Source: Shewanella holmiensis (GTDB lineage: Bacteria > Pseudomonadota > Gammaproteobacteria > Enterobacterales > Shewanellaceae). Taken from it: a DNA stretch of 64,000 nucleotides. Every line of letters begins with the position of its first letter. The first letter of the stretch is position 1. Below the pieces are notes generated by a model, which searched no databases, was not told where the DNA came from, and saw only the letters and a list, made by a program, of their open reading frames with translations. The position numbers and the translations under genes were made by a program. The stretch is from NCBI RefSeq assembly GCF_025370255.1, contig NZ_JAMTCD010000004.1, forward strand, positions 1 to 64,000. The letters run 5' to 3'. Shown here piece by piece: positions 35,568-46,478 of this stretch.

Positions 35568-35912
35568 TTATCCTTTTAGCTTTGAATTGTCGATGTGCTT
35601 TTGATCATAATATTCAAAGGGGAATATATTTCTGATTTGTTGAGTTAAGTTATCACCTACATTAGCAGAGACATGCAACCTAACCTGATTATTTTTTTCT
35701 GCGCGAACAGTACATGTCAGTTTATGTTCTTTGGCAAAGGCGCGACATTCTCTCTCAAATTTTTCCGGAATTTTACCTTTGTGCTTATTTAAACGCCCCT
35801 GTTTGAAATGCATTTCAAATAGGGTTAGCCCACGTTTACCAGAAAAAATTAGTTTGTAAGCAAGAAAAAATAACACCGCGATAAATAAAATTTTGAATAC
35901 AGTTTCTGTCAT
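35568..35912 (-). CDS. small membrane-anchored protein (DUF3634-like)
   Basis: 114 aa. One N-terminal helix (about 5-22), then a basic region and a small soluble domain with LTLFEMHFKQGRLNKHKGKIP, as in uncharacterised DUF3634 proteins. Anchored to the inner membrane by the helix. It faces the end of the lipid cluster (convergent, 90 bases apart). No function can be given. Confidence 0.7.
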   Translation of the reverse strand: MTETVFKILFIAVLFFLAYKLIFSGKRGLTLFEMHFKQGRLNKHKGKIPEKFERECRAFAKEHKLTCTVRAEKNNQVRLHVSANVGDNLTQQIRNIFPFEYYDQKHIDNSKLKG

Positions 35913-36160
35913 GTAAAGCGTCCTTTAAGCTTTGTTATTCTTATATTTAAGATACGCTTGATTATCCTTGGTGCAATCTTTTTTTACTAAAAAAGTGGCT
36001 TGTAGCAAAAATATTAATATCACTCATTGGCGCAAACATAAAAGCTGTGTTACATTTTTATTACATCAGGTTTTATGTTTTTATTGTTGTGACTCAATCA
36101 AACACGGTTGACCTTGATCAGGCGTTGTAAATGGATTTTAATCTCATTAAGGATAATGTT

Positions 36161-36334
36161 ATGTCGATATCAAATGCTAAGCGTTGGAATGAATTGTGCG
36201 AATTACAAATTATGACAATGAACAATCTTGCTAACCAATTTCCTGAACGTCGTGAACACCTTTCTACTATTTCGAGCGGTTGGCGCAGCATGCAGCAGCA
36301 ATTACTGCAAAATAAAGTGCCTTCATTGAAGTAA
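36161..36334 (+). CDS. hypothetical protein, 57 aa
   Basis: ATG 36161 has AAGGA about 10 bases upstream; an in-frame ATG at 36131 gives a 67-aa form without such a site. The product is polar and helical (RWNELCELQIMTMNNLANQF). It loosely resembles the N-terminal part of phasin-like proteins, too weak to name. A terminator-like hairpin follows at 36383. Confidence 0.6.
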   Translation: MSISNAKRWNELCELQIMTMNNLANQFPERREHLSTISSGWRSMQQQLLQNKVPSLK

Positions 36335-36382
36335 TCACAACTAACGTTATCTCACTGCAGTTCAGTTGTACACGACTGTCAA

Positions 36383-36418
36383 AATGCCTTACTTTTCAAG
36401 TAGGGCATTAATTTTTGT
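36383..36418 (+). terminator. terminator-like hairpin
   Basis: ATGCCTTAC pairs with GTAGGGCAT (one bulged mismatch) around a short loop TTTTCAA, then ATTTTTG. Serves the 36161 gene and could also serve the convergent membrane-protein gene. Confidence 0.6.
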
Positions 36419-36446
36419 GGGTTTTGTTATCTGAAGTACAGGAGTT

Positions 36447-36782
36447 TTAGACGATTCCTGCAACCAATGCTGCCTGAGATGTACTCTCTAAGGTGATGTA
36501 AATCCAAATGATTAAAAAGCAAAGCATCATCAGTAATGCGACAAGTCTGAATACTTGGGCGTATTCCATGACAGAAGTAAAGTAGCGCTTTTGGACGGCA
36601 TTCGATAAGAATGTGCCGACTAAAGAAAATACACACAAATACATGGCTGCGTATTGGGTAGAGCTTGACCCATAGATTTTTTCATAAATCAAAATCAGCC
36701 CGACAATTGTCAGCACTGTGATTCGAAAAATACGTTCGGCTTTATTTGATAAGTTCCATCTAGGCAATCCCATTGCCGTCAC
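36447..36782 (-). CDS. hypothetical membrane protein, 111 aa
   Basis: Three or four hydrophobic segments (about 20-38, 45-60, 78-98) after a short polar N-terminus. Not assigned to a family. Good protein-like composition over the whole frame. Divergent neighbour of none; it lies convergent with 36161 and downstream of the DMT transporter gene on the same strand. Confidence 0.65.
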   Translation of the reverse strand: MTAMGLPRWNLSNKAERIFRITVLTIVGLILIYEKIYGSSSTQYAAMYLCVFSLVGTFLSNAVQKRYFTSVMEYAQVFRLVALLMMLCFLIIWIYITLESTSQAALVAGIV

Positions 36783-36904
36783 CTCTCCATTACTGCTTAC
36801 TTGTTTATATGTCGAGACAATTGATTGATGCTAAAGGTAGATAAAGGTATGTGTATTGATAGTTATAGTGACAACTGATTATTTTTTCAACTTTTTTGTG
36901 GTGA

Positions 36905-37813
36905 TTATGTTAATTGTGATCCGGGTCTACACACAAAACGAGGAAGCAGTTTTTGCAGAGCAAGGGCCGACAAGATAAATCCAAGACCAAGATAGGTTGC
37001 TGCTGCAATATTTTCTTTTAATATCCAGGTGATAAAACCAACAGATAACACCGGTGTCAAAAAAACCATGGTGCTCATGTTCGCTGCTTTATCAGTCTTT
37101 TTTAATGCGATTAACCACAATACAAATGTCACGCCCATTTCAAACAGTCCAACATACATACCCGCAAATAGGGCTTCTGCAGTTAATGTCGGTAGTTTAT
37201 CTGTTAATAAAAGCGTAATAACAATAAACGGCAATCCTAGCGTAAAACTAAGCAGTAAGCTGACAATGGCATTACCATTATCTTTCGTGTTGAAAATCCA
37301 ATATAGACACCACAAAACAGTACTCAACAAGGCAAGTAAAATGCCTATTGGACTCTCAAAACTCATGGTGGTGAAATTGCCGCCTGTCGCAATAATGAAC
37401 ACTCCAACATAAGCAATCATCGCAGCAATCATGTCGGTTTTACTCAGCGAGTGCCCTAAAAAGGGAACTGACAATATAGGTAATAAAATCGCCCAAGTGT
37501 AATTCAAAGACAGAGCTTGTTGTGCGGGTAATAAATCATAAGCAGCAAAAAGAACATAATAGTAAAGAAATGGGTTTAACATCCCGCTGATGAGATAAAA
37601 TGTCGGGCGCTGTAAAAACTGGCGACTCACTAAATTGAGCTTACCTTCCATCAACAAGATAATACTCAGTGTTGCGATAGACGTTAGCACGGCCACTAAA
37701 ACAAGTTGTAAGGGAGTAAAGTAATCCAGCGCAACTTTAAATGCTGCGGCTACCGTAGACCATAATAACACGGCACCTAAACCATATAGGTAGGCTATTT
37801 GGGTTGAGTTCAC
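36905..37813 (-). CDS. EamA/DMT-family transporter
   Basis: 302 aa from GTG 37813, which has GAGGA 7 bases upstream; this gives the ten-helix length usual for DMT transporters. A longer open frame to 38020 has an N-terminal stretch unlike the family. Two EamA repeats: IAYLYGLGAVLLWSTVAAAFK and, in the second half, FAGMYVGLFEMGVTFVLWLIALKKTDKA (split). Probably exports a metabolite or amino acid; substrate not evident. Confidence 0.85.
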   Translation of the reverse strand: MNSTQIAYLYGLGAVLLWSTVAAAFKVALDYFTPLQLVLVAVLTSIATLSIILLMEGKLNLVSRQFLQRPTFYLISGMLNPFLYYYVLFAAYDLLPAQQALSLNYTWAILLPILSVPFLGHSLSKTDMIAAMIAYVGVFIIATGGNFTTMSFESPIGILLALLSTVLWCLYWIFNTKDNGNAIVSLLLSFTLGLPFIVITLLLTDKLPTLTAEALFAGMYVGLFEMGVTFVLWLIALKKTDKAANMSTMVFLTPVLSVGFITWILKENIAAATYLGLGFILSALALQKLLPRFVCRPGSQLT

Positions 37814-38040
37814 GATGACATCCTCAAAGATTAATAGTAACAATACTGCACTGCTGAAAGCGGCAAATATCATCTCGGAAAATTGCATGCAATATCCAAT
37901 TTGTATTTTTCCATAACTCATATTAGGAAAACAGCATAAATTTTTAAGTTTGCCCCTTGTAAATGAAATTCGCGCCCCTATATACATTGGTAAGAAGGAT
38001 TTGGGCGGTAAAAAAGCCAAGATTTTAAAGTAAAAAAATG

Positions 38041-38068
38041 CTTGAAATCATCTCAGTGCCCCCCATAT
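38041..38068 (+). promoter_or_regulatory. sigma-32 (heat shock) promoter of dnaK
   Basis: CTTGAAA at 38041-38047 and CCCCATAT at 38061-38068, 13 bases apart, match the sigma-32 consensus (CTTGAAA N13-15 CCCCATNT) almost exactly. The dnaK start codon is 52 bases further, behind GGAGG. Confidence 0.9.
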
Positions 38069-38120
38069 CAATATCAGACAACAAATTTATGACGAATATC
38101 GTCAATTTTCGGAGGACCTC

Positions 38121-40037
38121 ATGGGCAAAATTATTGGTATCGACTTAGGCACAACAAATTCATGTGTGGCTGTCCTTGATGGCGGTAAAGCACGCGTGAT
38201 TGAAAACGCAGAGGGTGATCGTACAACCCCTTCTATTGTTGCTTATACCGATGATGAAACAATTGTAGGCCAGCCTGCAAAACGCCAAGCAGTGACAAAC
38301 CCTGCTAATACTTTCTTCGCAATCAAGCGTTTGATTGGTCGTCGTTTTAAAGATGACGAAGTTCAGCGCGACGTCGACATCATGCCTTTCAAAATTATCG
38401 CTGCAGATAATGGCGATGCATGGGTAGAGCAACGTGGTAACAAAATGGCTCCACCACAGGTTTCTGCTGAAATCTTGAAAAAGATGAAAAAAACCGCAGA
38501 AGACTTTTTAGGTGAAGAAGTTACCGAAGCGGTAATTACTGTTCCTGCATACTTTAACGACTCACAACGTCAAGCAACAAAAGATGCTGGCCGTATCGCG
38601 GGTCTTGAAGTTAAGCGTATTATCAACGAACCAACAGCAGCGGCATTAGCTTATGGTATTGATAAAAAACAAGGCGACAACATTGTTGCGGTATACGATT
38701 TAGGTGGTGGTACATTCGACATTTCAATCATCGAAATCGACAGCAATGACGGTGACCAAACATTTGAAGTATTAGCAACCAATGGTGACACTCACTTAGG
38801 TGGTGAAGACTTTGATAACCGTTTAATTAACTATTTAGCAGACGAGTTCAAAAAAGACCAAGGCTTAGATCTACGTAAAGATCCTTTAGCAATGCAACGT
38901 CTAAAAGAAGCGGCTGAAAAAGCGAAAATTGAATTATCAAGCACCAACTCAACTGAAGTTAACTTACCTTACATCACAGCTGATGCAACAGGTCCTAAGC
39001 ATTTAGTGGTTAAAATCACTCGTGCTAAGTTAGAGTCATTAGTTGAAGACTTAATCCAGCGTTCTTTAGAGCCGTTAAAAGTCGCTTTAGCTGATGCCGA
39101 TTTATCAGTATCAGACATCAACGAAGTTATCTTAGTTGGTGGTCAAACACGTATGCCTAAAGTACAAGAAGCGGTAACTAACTTCTTCGGCAAAGAGCCA
39201 CGTAAAGATGTTAACCCAGATGAAGCAGTTGCCGTAGGTGCTGCGATTCAAGCTGGTGTTCTTTCTGGTGAGGTGAAAGACGTACTTCTACTTGACGTAA
39301 CACCGTTATCATTTGGTATTGAAACCATGGGTAGCGTAATGACTAAGCTTATCGAGAAGAACACCACTATCCCGACTAAAGCGAGCCAAACATTCTCTAC
39401 TGCTGATGACAACCAAAGTGCGGTGACCATTCACGTGCTACAAGGTGAGCGTAAGCAAGCTAGCTACAACAAATCTTTAGGTCAATTTAACCTAGAAGGC
39501 ATTGAGCCAGCACCACGTGGTCAACCACAAATTGAAGTTGCTTTTGACATCGATGCTGACGGTATCTTAAAAGTGTCTGCTACTGACAAGAAAACCGGTA
39601 AAGCGCAAAACATCACCATCAAGGCTAACTCTGGTTTGTCTGATGAAGAAGTTGAGCAAATGGTACGTGATGCAGAAGCTAACGCGGATGAAGATGCCAA
39701 GTTTGAAGAGTTAGTTCAAGCGCGTAACCAAGCAGATGGTTTAGTACACTCAACTAAAAAACAAGTGACTGAAGCTGGTGATGATTTACCCGCTGAAGAC
39801 AAAGAGAAAATCGAAGCTGCAATGGCTGAAGTTGATGCTGCTGTTAAAAGCAATGACAAAGAAGCCATTGATAAAGCGACACAAGCATTAATCGAAGCTT
39901 CTGCTAAGTTGATGGAAATTGCTCAAGCTAAAGCACAAGGCGGCGCAGAGCAAGCAACTGATGCTGGCAAGCAAGCTAACCCTGCTGACGATGTTGTTGA
40001 CGCTGAGTTCGAAGAAGTGAAAGACGACAAAAAATAA
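38121..40037 (+). CDS. dnaK: molecular chaperone DnaK (Hsp70)
   Basis: 638 aa, the usual length. ATPase domain (about 1-385) has [43 protein letters not shown] and [13 protein letters not shown]. The linker [11 protein letters not shown] leads to the substrate-binding domain (about 395-540) and a helical lid with a Glu/Ala-rich tail ending in [12 protein letters not shown]. It folds and disaggregates proteins with DnaJ and GrpE. dnaJ follows after a terminator-like hairpin; grpE is not in this window. Confidence 0.98.
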   Translation: MGKIIGIDLGTTNSCVAVLDGGKARVIENAEGDRTTPSIVAYTDDETIVGQPAKRQAVTNPANTFFAIKRLIGRRFKDDEVQRDVDIMPFKIIAADNGDAWVEQRGNKMAPPQVSAEILKKMKKTAEDFLGEEVTEAVITVPAYFNDSQRQATKDAGRIAGLEVKRIINEPTAAALAYGIDKKQGDNIVAVYDLGGGTFDISIIEIDSNDGDQTFEVLATNGDTHLGGEDFDNRLINYLADEFKKDQGLDLRKDPLAMQRLKEAAEKAKIELSSTNSTEVNLPYITADATGPKHLVVKITRAKLESLVEDLIQRSLEPLKVALADADLSVSDINEVILVGGQTRMPKVQEAVTNFFGKEPRKDVNPDEAVAVGAAIQAGVLSGEVKDVLLLDVTPLSFGIETMGSVMTKLIEKNTTIPTKASQTFSTADDNQSAVTIHVLQGERKQASYNKSLGQFNLEGIEPAPRGQPQIEVAFDIDADGILKVSATDKKTGKAQNITIKANSGLSDEEVEQMVRDAEANADEDAKFEELVQARNQADGLVHSTKKQVTEAGDDLPAEDKEKIEAAMAEVDAAVKSNDKEAIDKATQALIEASAKLMEIAQAKAQGGAEQATDAGKQANPADDVVDAEFEEVKDDKK

Positions 40038-40078
40038 TTAGTTACTTTTGATAGCGAAAGCAACTAGTTAGTATAAAG

Positions 40079-40110
40079 CGGGCGTTGAGGCTTACCTCTA
40101 ACGCCCGTTT
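40079..40110 (+). terminator. hairpin between dnaK and dnaJ
   Basis: CGGGCGTT and AACGCCCG pair around a smaller GAGG/CCTC stem, ending in a short T run. It may lower dnaJ expression relative to dnaK. Confidence 0.65.
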
Positions 40111-40161
40111 GCACAATCATACTTAATCAATTTTAAGCAAACCTTCGAGAAGCAAAACACT

Positions 40162-41289
40162 ATGTCAAAGCGTGATTTTTACGAAGTTCTTGGTGTCGGT
40201 CGTGATGCCAGTGAACGTGAAATTAAAAAAGCCTACAAGCGTTTAGCGATGAAATTTCACCCTGACCGCAATCCTGGTGATAAAGCGGCAGAAGCGAGCT
40301 TTAAAGAAGTTAAAGAAGCCTACGAAATTTTAACCGATAGCGATAAAAAAGCGGCTTATGATCAATTTGGTCATGCGGGTGTCGATCCTAATCGTGGCGG
40401 CGGTCATGGTGGACAAGGCGACTTCGGTGATATTTTTGGTGATGTTTTCGGTGATATCTTCGGCGGTGGACGTCGTGGTGGTCAGCGTCAAGCAGCACGT
40501 GGCAGTGATTTACGTTACAACTTAGAGTTATCTCTTGAAGAAGCCGTTCGCGGTTTAACCAAAGAATTACGCATCCCAACACTCGCTGCTTGTGATCTTT
40601 GTGATGGCAGCGGCGCGAAAAAAGGCACGCAAGCAACCACTTGTGGCACCTGTCATGGCCAGGGCCAGGTACAGATGCGTCAAGGTTTTTTTGCTGTTCA
40701 ACAGGCTTGTCCAACGTGTCATGGCCGCGGCAAAATCATCAAAGATCCTTGTAACAAGTGTCATGGTGAAGGCCGAGTTGAAAAGAGCAAAACCTTGTCG
40801 GTTAAAATTCCAGCAGGTGTTGATACCGGCGACAGAATTCGTTTAACCGGAGAAGGTGAAGCAGGTGAATTTGGTGCGCCTCCAGGTGATTTATATGTTC
40901 AGGTTAGTGTACGTGAGCACAGTATTTTCACCCGTGATGCTAATAATCTTTATTGTGAAGTGCCAATTTCTTTCAGTAAAGCAGCCTTAGGCGGCGAGAT
41001 TGAAGTGCCAACACTTGATGGTAAAGTCAGCCTTAAAATCCCAACAGAGACTCAAACGGGTCGTATGTTCCGCTTACGTGGTAAAGGGGTTAAGTCAGTA
41101 CGTAGCCATGCAGTCGGCGATCTTCTGTGTAAAGTGGTTATGGAAACTCCGGTTAACCTAAATGAAAAGCAAAAAGAATTATTACGTGAATTTGAAGCCA
41201 CGTTAACTGGCGAATCAAAAAAACATAGCCCAAAAGCAGAAGGTTTTTTTGATGGCGTGAAAAAATTCTTTCAAGATTTAAATAGCTAA
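40162..41289 (+). CDS. dnaJ: chaperone DnaJ (Hsp40)
   Basis: 375 aa. J domain (about 1-70) with HPD in FHPDRNPGD, a Gly/Phe-rich linker (about 75-115), and the zinc-binding region with four CxxCxGxG repeats ([32 protein letters not shown]). The C-terminal substrate domain follows. Stimulates DnaK ATP hydrolysis and hands over substrates. Confidence 0.98.
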   Translation: MSKRDFYEVLGVGRDASEREIKKAYKRLAMKFHPDRNPGDKAAEASFKEVKEAYEILTDSDKKAAYDQFGHAGVDPNRGGGHGGQGDFGDIFGDVFGDIFGGGRRGGQRQAARGSDLRYNLELSLEEAVRGLTKELRIPTLAACDLCDGSGAKKGTQATTCGTCHGQGQVQMRQGFFAVQQACPTCHGRGKIIKDPCNKCHGEGRVEKSKTLSVKIPAGVDTGDRIRLTGEGEAGEFGAPPGDLYVQVSVREHSIFTRDANNLYCEVPISFSKAALGGEIEVPTLDGKVSLKIPTETQTGRMFRLRGKGVKSVRSHAVGDLLCKVVMETPVNLNEKQKELLREFEATLTGESKKHSPKAEGFFDGVKKFFQDLNS

Positions 41290-41324
41290 TGGCAATCAGC
41301 TAGGTTAAACGAAATATCAAAAGC

Positions 41325-41356
41325 AAGGCTGTTTACTTAAGTAAGCAGCCTTTTTT
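41325..41356 (+). terminator. rho-independent terminator after dnaJ
   Basis: AAGGCTG and CAGCCTT with inner TTACTTAAGTAA palindrome, then six T. Confidence 0.85.
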
Positions 41357-41423
41357 GTTTGAGTGAATGATATAATCGGGCCATTGTTGGAAAATTCTTT
41401 TCCTTGTAACTAGGCGCAATTCA

Positions 41424-42659
41424 ATGACATTGACCTCATTTTCTCTTCATTCTGGTTTAATCGATGCATTACCAGCTAGTGTGTCAGTGGCAAGTCCCAT
41501 TCAACAGCAAGCTATTCCCGCTGTTTTAACGGGTAAGGATGTATTGGCGTTAGCACAAACTGGTAGTGGTAAAACCTACGCATATGGTTTGCCTTTATTG
41601 CACCGCATAAATATACCGACGAATACTCACTGTTTGTCTGCGGTCATTATTGTGCCGACACGCGAGCTGGCCGCACAAGTGGGTCAAAGCTTAATGCCAC
41701 TCAGTCAGGCCATCAATCTTACACTTGAGGTTATTTGTGGCGGTGAAGAAATCACTGCACAAGTTGAGCGCCTAACAAAAACAGTCAATATTATTGTTGC
41801 CACACCGGGGAGATTATTAGCGTTAGTGCAACAAGGTGTGCTTAATTTTGCAGATTTACAGGCCTTGGTGTTAGATGAAGCGGATCGTTTACTGGATATG
41901 GGGTTTATTAATGATTTAAATGCCTTACTGGCGTTAATGCCACCAAGGCAAACCCTGTTATTTTCTGCCACCATGCCAGAAACCTTAGCGGAATTAGCCA
42001 GCAATATTTTATCTAAGCCATTTACTCGGATAGAAGCAAGTACCGTTAATCGTCCAGTCGAAGATATTGCGCAAACCATTTATCATGTAAACAAAGGTAG
42101 TAAGGCTAAAGTCCTTATTGAGCTGATTAAGTCGCATCAATGGTCTCAAGTGTTGGTGTTTGTGAATGCCAAAGATGATGCTGATGCACTATGCAAAAAA
42201 CTGTTAAAAGCAGGGATCAATGCTGCCGCTATGCACGGCGACAAAGAGCAACAACTTCGAGCGCAAACATTGGCTCAATTTCAGCAGCAACAACTGACAG
42301 TGTTGATAGCAACCGATGTGTTAGCCAGAGGTATTCATATCGAAGCCTTGCCAGTGGTGGTCAATTTCGAGTTGCCACCGCAAGCCACTGTTTATGTACA
42401 TCGTATTGGTCGCACAGCACGAGCGGGTTTAAGCGGCATCGCGCTATCATTAGTCAGCCATGCTGAATTAGCTGGTTTAGAGGCTATTAGGCACTTAACA
42501 GATCACGCCTTACCCCTGCAAACTTTGGCTGATTTTCCGGTTACCGATAAGCCTATTAATCGTGATAGTAAGCGGCCACCGCGTGACAAACAAGCCAATC
42601 GCCGTACAGCAAATAAAAAGACCATGAGTGATTTTGCTAAACGCAATCGGTCTCGATAA
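41424..42659 (+). CDS. DEAD-box RNA helicase (RhlE-like)
   Basis: 411 aa. Motifs in order: a Q-motif (SPIQQQAIP), AQTGSGKT, PTRELA, TPGR, DEAD (VLDEADRLLDMGF), SAT, and HRIGRTARAG. The short basic C-terminal tail (KPINRDSKRPPRDKQANRRT) is like RhlE-type helicases and probably binds RNA. Role is probably in ribosome assembly or RNA decay in the cold. Which of the Shewanella DEAD-box paralogues it is cannot be told here. Confidence 0.93.
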   Translation: MTLTSFSLHSGLIDALPASVSVASPIQQQAIPAVLTGKDVLALAQTGSGKTYAYGLPLLHRINIPTNTHCLSAVIIVPTRELAAQVGQSLMPLSQAINLTLEVICGGEEITAQVERLTKTVNIIVATPGRLLALVQQGVLNFADLQALVLDEADRLLDMGFINDLNALLALMPPRQTLLFSATMPETLAELASNILSKPFTRIEASTVNRPVEDIAQTIYHVNKGSKAKVLIELIKSHQWSQVLVFVNAKDDADALCKKLLKAGINAAAMHGDKEQQLRAQTLAQFQQQQLTVLIATDVLARGIHIEALPVVVNFELPPQATVYVHRIGRTARAGLSGIALSLVSHAELAGLEAIRHLTDHALPLQTLADFPVTDKPINRDSKRPPRDKQANRRTANKKTMSDFAKRNRSR

Positions 42660-42701
42660 AGTAAACCTCAGATCAACGAGTATTTTTAAAAGGATAGAAA
42701 A

Positions 42702-43508
42702 ATGAATAAATTGGCATTATCGCTTTGTATTACCGCGTTATTATTCGGTTGTGTTAGCACTAAATCACCAACGGGTAGAAGCCAAACTTTATTATTCTCT
42801 GACGCGCAGATGCAACAAATGGGCGCGCAATCTTTTGCCGCGATGAAAAAAGATCAAAAGATTAGCCAAGATAAAATCAAAACCGCTTATGTGAACTGCA
42901 TTGCTAAACGGATCACTGCGGTTTTACCAGATCAAAGTCAGCAATGGGAAGTGGTGTTATTTGAATCGGAACAGGTTAACGCCTTTGCATTACCCGGTGG
43001 GCATATTGGGGTGTATACCGGTTTATTAAACGTGGCCGTAAACCAAGACCAACTGGCGACGGTAATGGGCCATGAAGTTGCCCACGTATTAGCGCAACAT
43101 GGCAATGAGCAAGTATCGCGTTCGCAGCTTACTGGTATCGGCATGCAGGTGGCTGATGCAGCACTGGGTGCTAGCGGTGTTGCCAATAAAGATTTATATA
43201 TGGCAGGTTTAGGCTTAGGCACTCAAGTCGGTATTATTTTACCCTTTGGCAGGTATCAAGAAAGTGAAGCTGATATTGTTGGATTAGAGTTAATGGCAAA
43301 AGCTGGCTTTAATCCACAAGAGAGTGTCACACTTTGGCAGAATATGGCGAAAGCCGGTGGTAGTCAGGGGCCTGAATTACTGTCTACCCATCCATCACAC
43401 AGCACTCGCATTGAGGATTTACAAGCGGCTCAAAACCAAGTTATGCCGCTTTATATTCAAGCTAGAAAACAGTCTTTGACAGAATGTAAAATCAACGGCC
43501 GAAAATAG
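42702..43508 (+). CDS. M48-family metallopeptidase lipoprotein (LoiP/YcaL type)
   Basis: 268 aa. Lipobox LFGC with lipidated Cys at about residue 17. Zinc site H124-E-V-A-H128, with a third ligand in ESEADIVGLELM. It degrades or processes envelope proteins in the periplasm. Members include LoiP, YcaL and BepA; the lack of a TPR tail excludes BepA. AAAGGA precedes ATG. Confidence 0.92.
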   Translation: MNKLALSLCITALLFGCVSTKSPTGRSQTLLFSDAQMQQMGAQSFAAMKKDQKISQDKIKTAYVNCIAKRITAVLPDQSQQWEVVLFESEQVNAFALPGGHIGVYTGLLNVAVNQDQLATVMGHEVAHVLAQHGNEQVSRSQLTGIGMQVADAALGASGVANKDLYMAGLGLGTQVGIILPFGRYQESEADIVGLELMAKAGFNPQESVTLWQNMAKAGGSQGPELLSTHPSHSTRIEDLQAAQNQVMPLYIQARKQSLTECKINGRK

Positions 43509-43597
43509 CCATATTATTCGGCATTTTCGCAGCAAGCGCGGTTTAAATGTGATAAACTCCGTGAAATTTTTAATTGTTCAAATGAGAGAAAGAAATT

Positions 43598-44215
43598 ATG
43601 TCAGATGTGTTCAGCACAATGGAGCAGCATGCAAGTTATGGTGTAGGTCGTCAAATGGGTGAGCAATTAGCCGCCAACCCTTTTGAAGGAATTGATATCC
43701 CTGCTGTTCAAGCTGGTTTAGCAGATGCATTTTCAGGTAAAGAAAGCCAAGTGTCTATGGAAGACCTACAAACGGCTTTCACTGAAATTAGCCGTCGTTT
43801 ACAAGCTGCACAAGAAGCAGCTGCAGAAAATGCAACTGCAGAAGCTGATGCATTTTTAGCTGACAACGCTAAACGTGATGGCGTTATCGTAACTGAATCA
43901 GGTCTTCAATATGAAGTGCTTGTTCAAGGTGATGGCGAGAAGCCAACAATTGATTCTACAGTACGTACTCACTACCACGGTACTTTCTTAAACGGTGACG
44001 TATTCGACAGCTCTGTGACTCGCGGTCAACCTGCTGAGTTCCCTGTCTCTGGTGTTATTGCTGGTTGGACTGAAGCATTACAATTAATGCCAGTCGGTAC
44101 CAAGCTTAAATTATTCGTTCCACATCACTTAGCCTATGGCGAACGTGGTGCAGGTGCATCTATACCTCCTTACACTGCATTAGTGTTTGAAGTTGAATTG
44201 TTAGACATTATCTAA
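43598..44215 (+). CDS. fklB: FKBP-type peptidyl-prolyl isomerase FklB
   Basis: 205 aa. N-terminal dimerisation domain (about 5-80, YGVGRQMGEQLAANPFEGID) and an FKBP domain (about 95-205: THYHGTFLNGDVFDSSV, GVIAGWTEALQLMPVG, YGERGAG). The N-terminal Met-Ser and absence of a signal peptide suggest the cytoplasmic FklB/FKBP22 type. A paralogue with only the FKBP domain and a membrane anchor lies at 10486-10956. Confidence 0.93.
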   Translation: MSDVFSTMEQHASYGVGRQMGEQLAANPFEGIDIPAVQAGLADAFSGKESQVSMEDLQTAFTEISRRLQAAQEAAAENATAEADAFLADNAKRDGVIVTESGLQYEVLVQGDGEKPTIDSTVRTHYHGTFLNGDVFDSSVTRGQPAEFPVSGVIAGWTEALQLMPVGTKLKLFVPHHLAYGERGAGASIPPYTALVFEVELLDII

Positions 44216-44224
44216 TCGTTAATT

Positions 44225-45124
<900 letters not shown>

Positions 45125-45127
45125 ATT

Positions 45128-45158
45128 AAAAACCACCATTGATATGGTGGTTTTTTTT
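45128..45158 (+). terminator. rho-independent terminator after dapB
   Basis: AAAACCACCAT pairs with ATGGTGGTTTT around TGAT, then T run. Confidence 0.88.
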
Positions 45159-45210
45159 GAAAAACAGTTTTACCGCTATAGACGACTTTGGGGAATTCCT
45201 GTAAAATCGC

Positions 45211-45230
45211 CGAAATTTGTCAAAATTTCG
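45211..45230. promoter_or_regulatory. inverted repeat in the carAB promoter region
   Basis: CGAAATTT and AAATTTCG around GTCA, 80-99 bases before carA. Possible operator; carAB is commonly regulated by arginine and pyrimidine/purine signals, but the site does not closely match an ArgR or PurR consensus. Confidence 0.4.
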
Positions 45231-45309
45231 TAAAACAGCGGAAATTGGTATCTTAGTGCAAAATAAAATAAAATAATTTCAATGGCTTGGCTCTTTTCTG
45301 GAGGTCGCG

Positions 45310-46455
45310 TTGACACAGTCTGCCTTACTCGTACTCGAAGATGGAACCGTATTTTCTGGCACTGCAATTGGTGCATCAGGTATTTCAGTTGGAGAGGTGG
45401 TTTTTAACACTTCAATGACCGGATACCAAGAGATATTAACGGATCCATCATATTCACGCCAAATAGTAACTTTAACCTATCCGCATATCGGTAATACCGG
45501 TACTAATGATGAAGACACAGAATCGGATTCGGTTCATGCTTGTGGTTTAATCATTCGCGATTTGCCGTTAATTGCTAGTAACTTCCGTAACCAACAATCT
45601 TTAAGTGATTATTTAAAAGCGCATAACGTGGTTGGTATAGCGGATATCGATACCCGAAAGTTAACCCGTATCCTGCGTGAAAAAGGTGCCCAAGCCGGTT
45701 GTATTATGGTGGGTGATCTAGACGAAGCAAAAGCCTTAGCGGAAGCAAAAGCATTCCCTGGCTTGAAAGGCATGGATTTAGCCAAAGAAGTGACTACCGA
45801 TAAAGCTTATCAATGGCGTAACGGTAGCTGGAAGTTAGTCGGTGGTTTACCCTCTGACACGCCAGAATCGGCATTAAAATACAAAGTTGTTGCTTATGAC
45901 TACGGCGTAAAACGTAATATTTTACGTATGTTAGTTGACCGTGGTTGTGATGTTACCGTTGTACCCGCTAAAACGCCTGCTGCAGATGTTTTAGCAATGA
46001 ACCCAGATGGTGTGTTTTTATCAAATGGTCCTGGCGATCCAGAGCCATGTGATTATGCCATCACCGCGATTCAAGAAATCCTAAAAACAGACATCCCAGT
46101 ATTTGGTATCTGTTTAGGTCACCAATTACTCGCACTCGCCTCAGGTGCAAAAACCTTAAAGATGAAATTTGGTCACCATGGTGCAAACCACCCTGTGAGC
46201 AATATCGAAAAAGGTACTGTGATGATCACCAGTCAAAACCATGGTTTTGCTGCAGATGAAACCACATTACCCGCCAATATCAAAGTGACACACAAGTCGC
46301 TGTTTGATGGCTCTTTACAAGGTATCCATTTAACCGACAAGCCTGCATTTAGTTTCCAGGGACACCCTGAAGCTAGCCCAGGGCCAACCGATGCCGCGCC
46401 ACTGTTCGAACATTTTATCGAGCTTATTGAACAATATCGTCAGCACGCTAAGTAG
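45310..46455 (+). CDS. carA: carbamoyl-phosphate synthase small subunit
   Basis: 381 aa, starting at TTG as in E. coli carA, with GGAGG upstream. The C-terminal glutamine amidotransferase domain has the catalytic cysteine in [13 protein letters not shown] and the His/Glu pair in [10 protein letters not shown]. It releases ammonia from glutamine and passes it to CarB. 23 bases before carB. Confidence 0.98.
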   Translation: MTQSALLVLEDGTVFSGTAIGASGISVGEVVFNTSMTGYQEILTDPSYSRQIVTLTYPHIGNTGTNDEDTESDSVHACGLIIRDLPLIASNFRNQQSLSDYLKAHNVVGIADIDTRKLTRILREKGAQAGCIMVGDLDEAKALAEAKAFPGLKGMDLAKEVTTDKAYQWRNGSWKLVGGLPSDTPESALKYKVVAYDYGVKRNILRMLVDRGCDVTVVPAKTPAADVLAMNPDGVFLSNGPGDPEPCDYAITAIQEILKTDIPVFGICLGHQLLALASGAKTLKMKFGHHGANHPVSNIEKGTVMITSQNHGFAADETTLPANIKVTHKSLFDGSLQGIHLTDKPAFSFQGHPEASPGPTDAAPLFEHFIELIEQYRQHAK

Positions 46456-46478
46456 TTATCTGGGAGAAGAGAGAAGCA

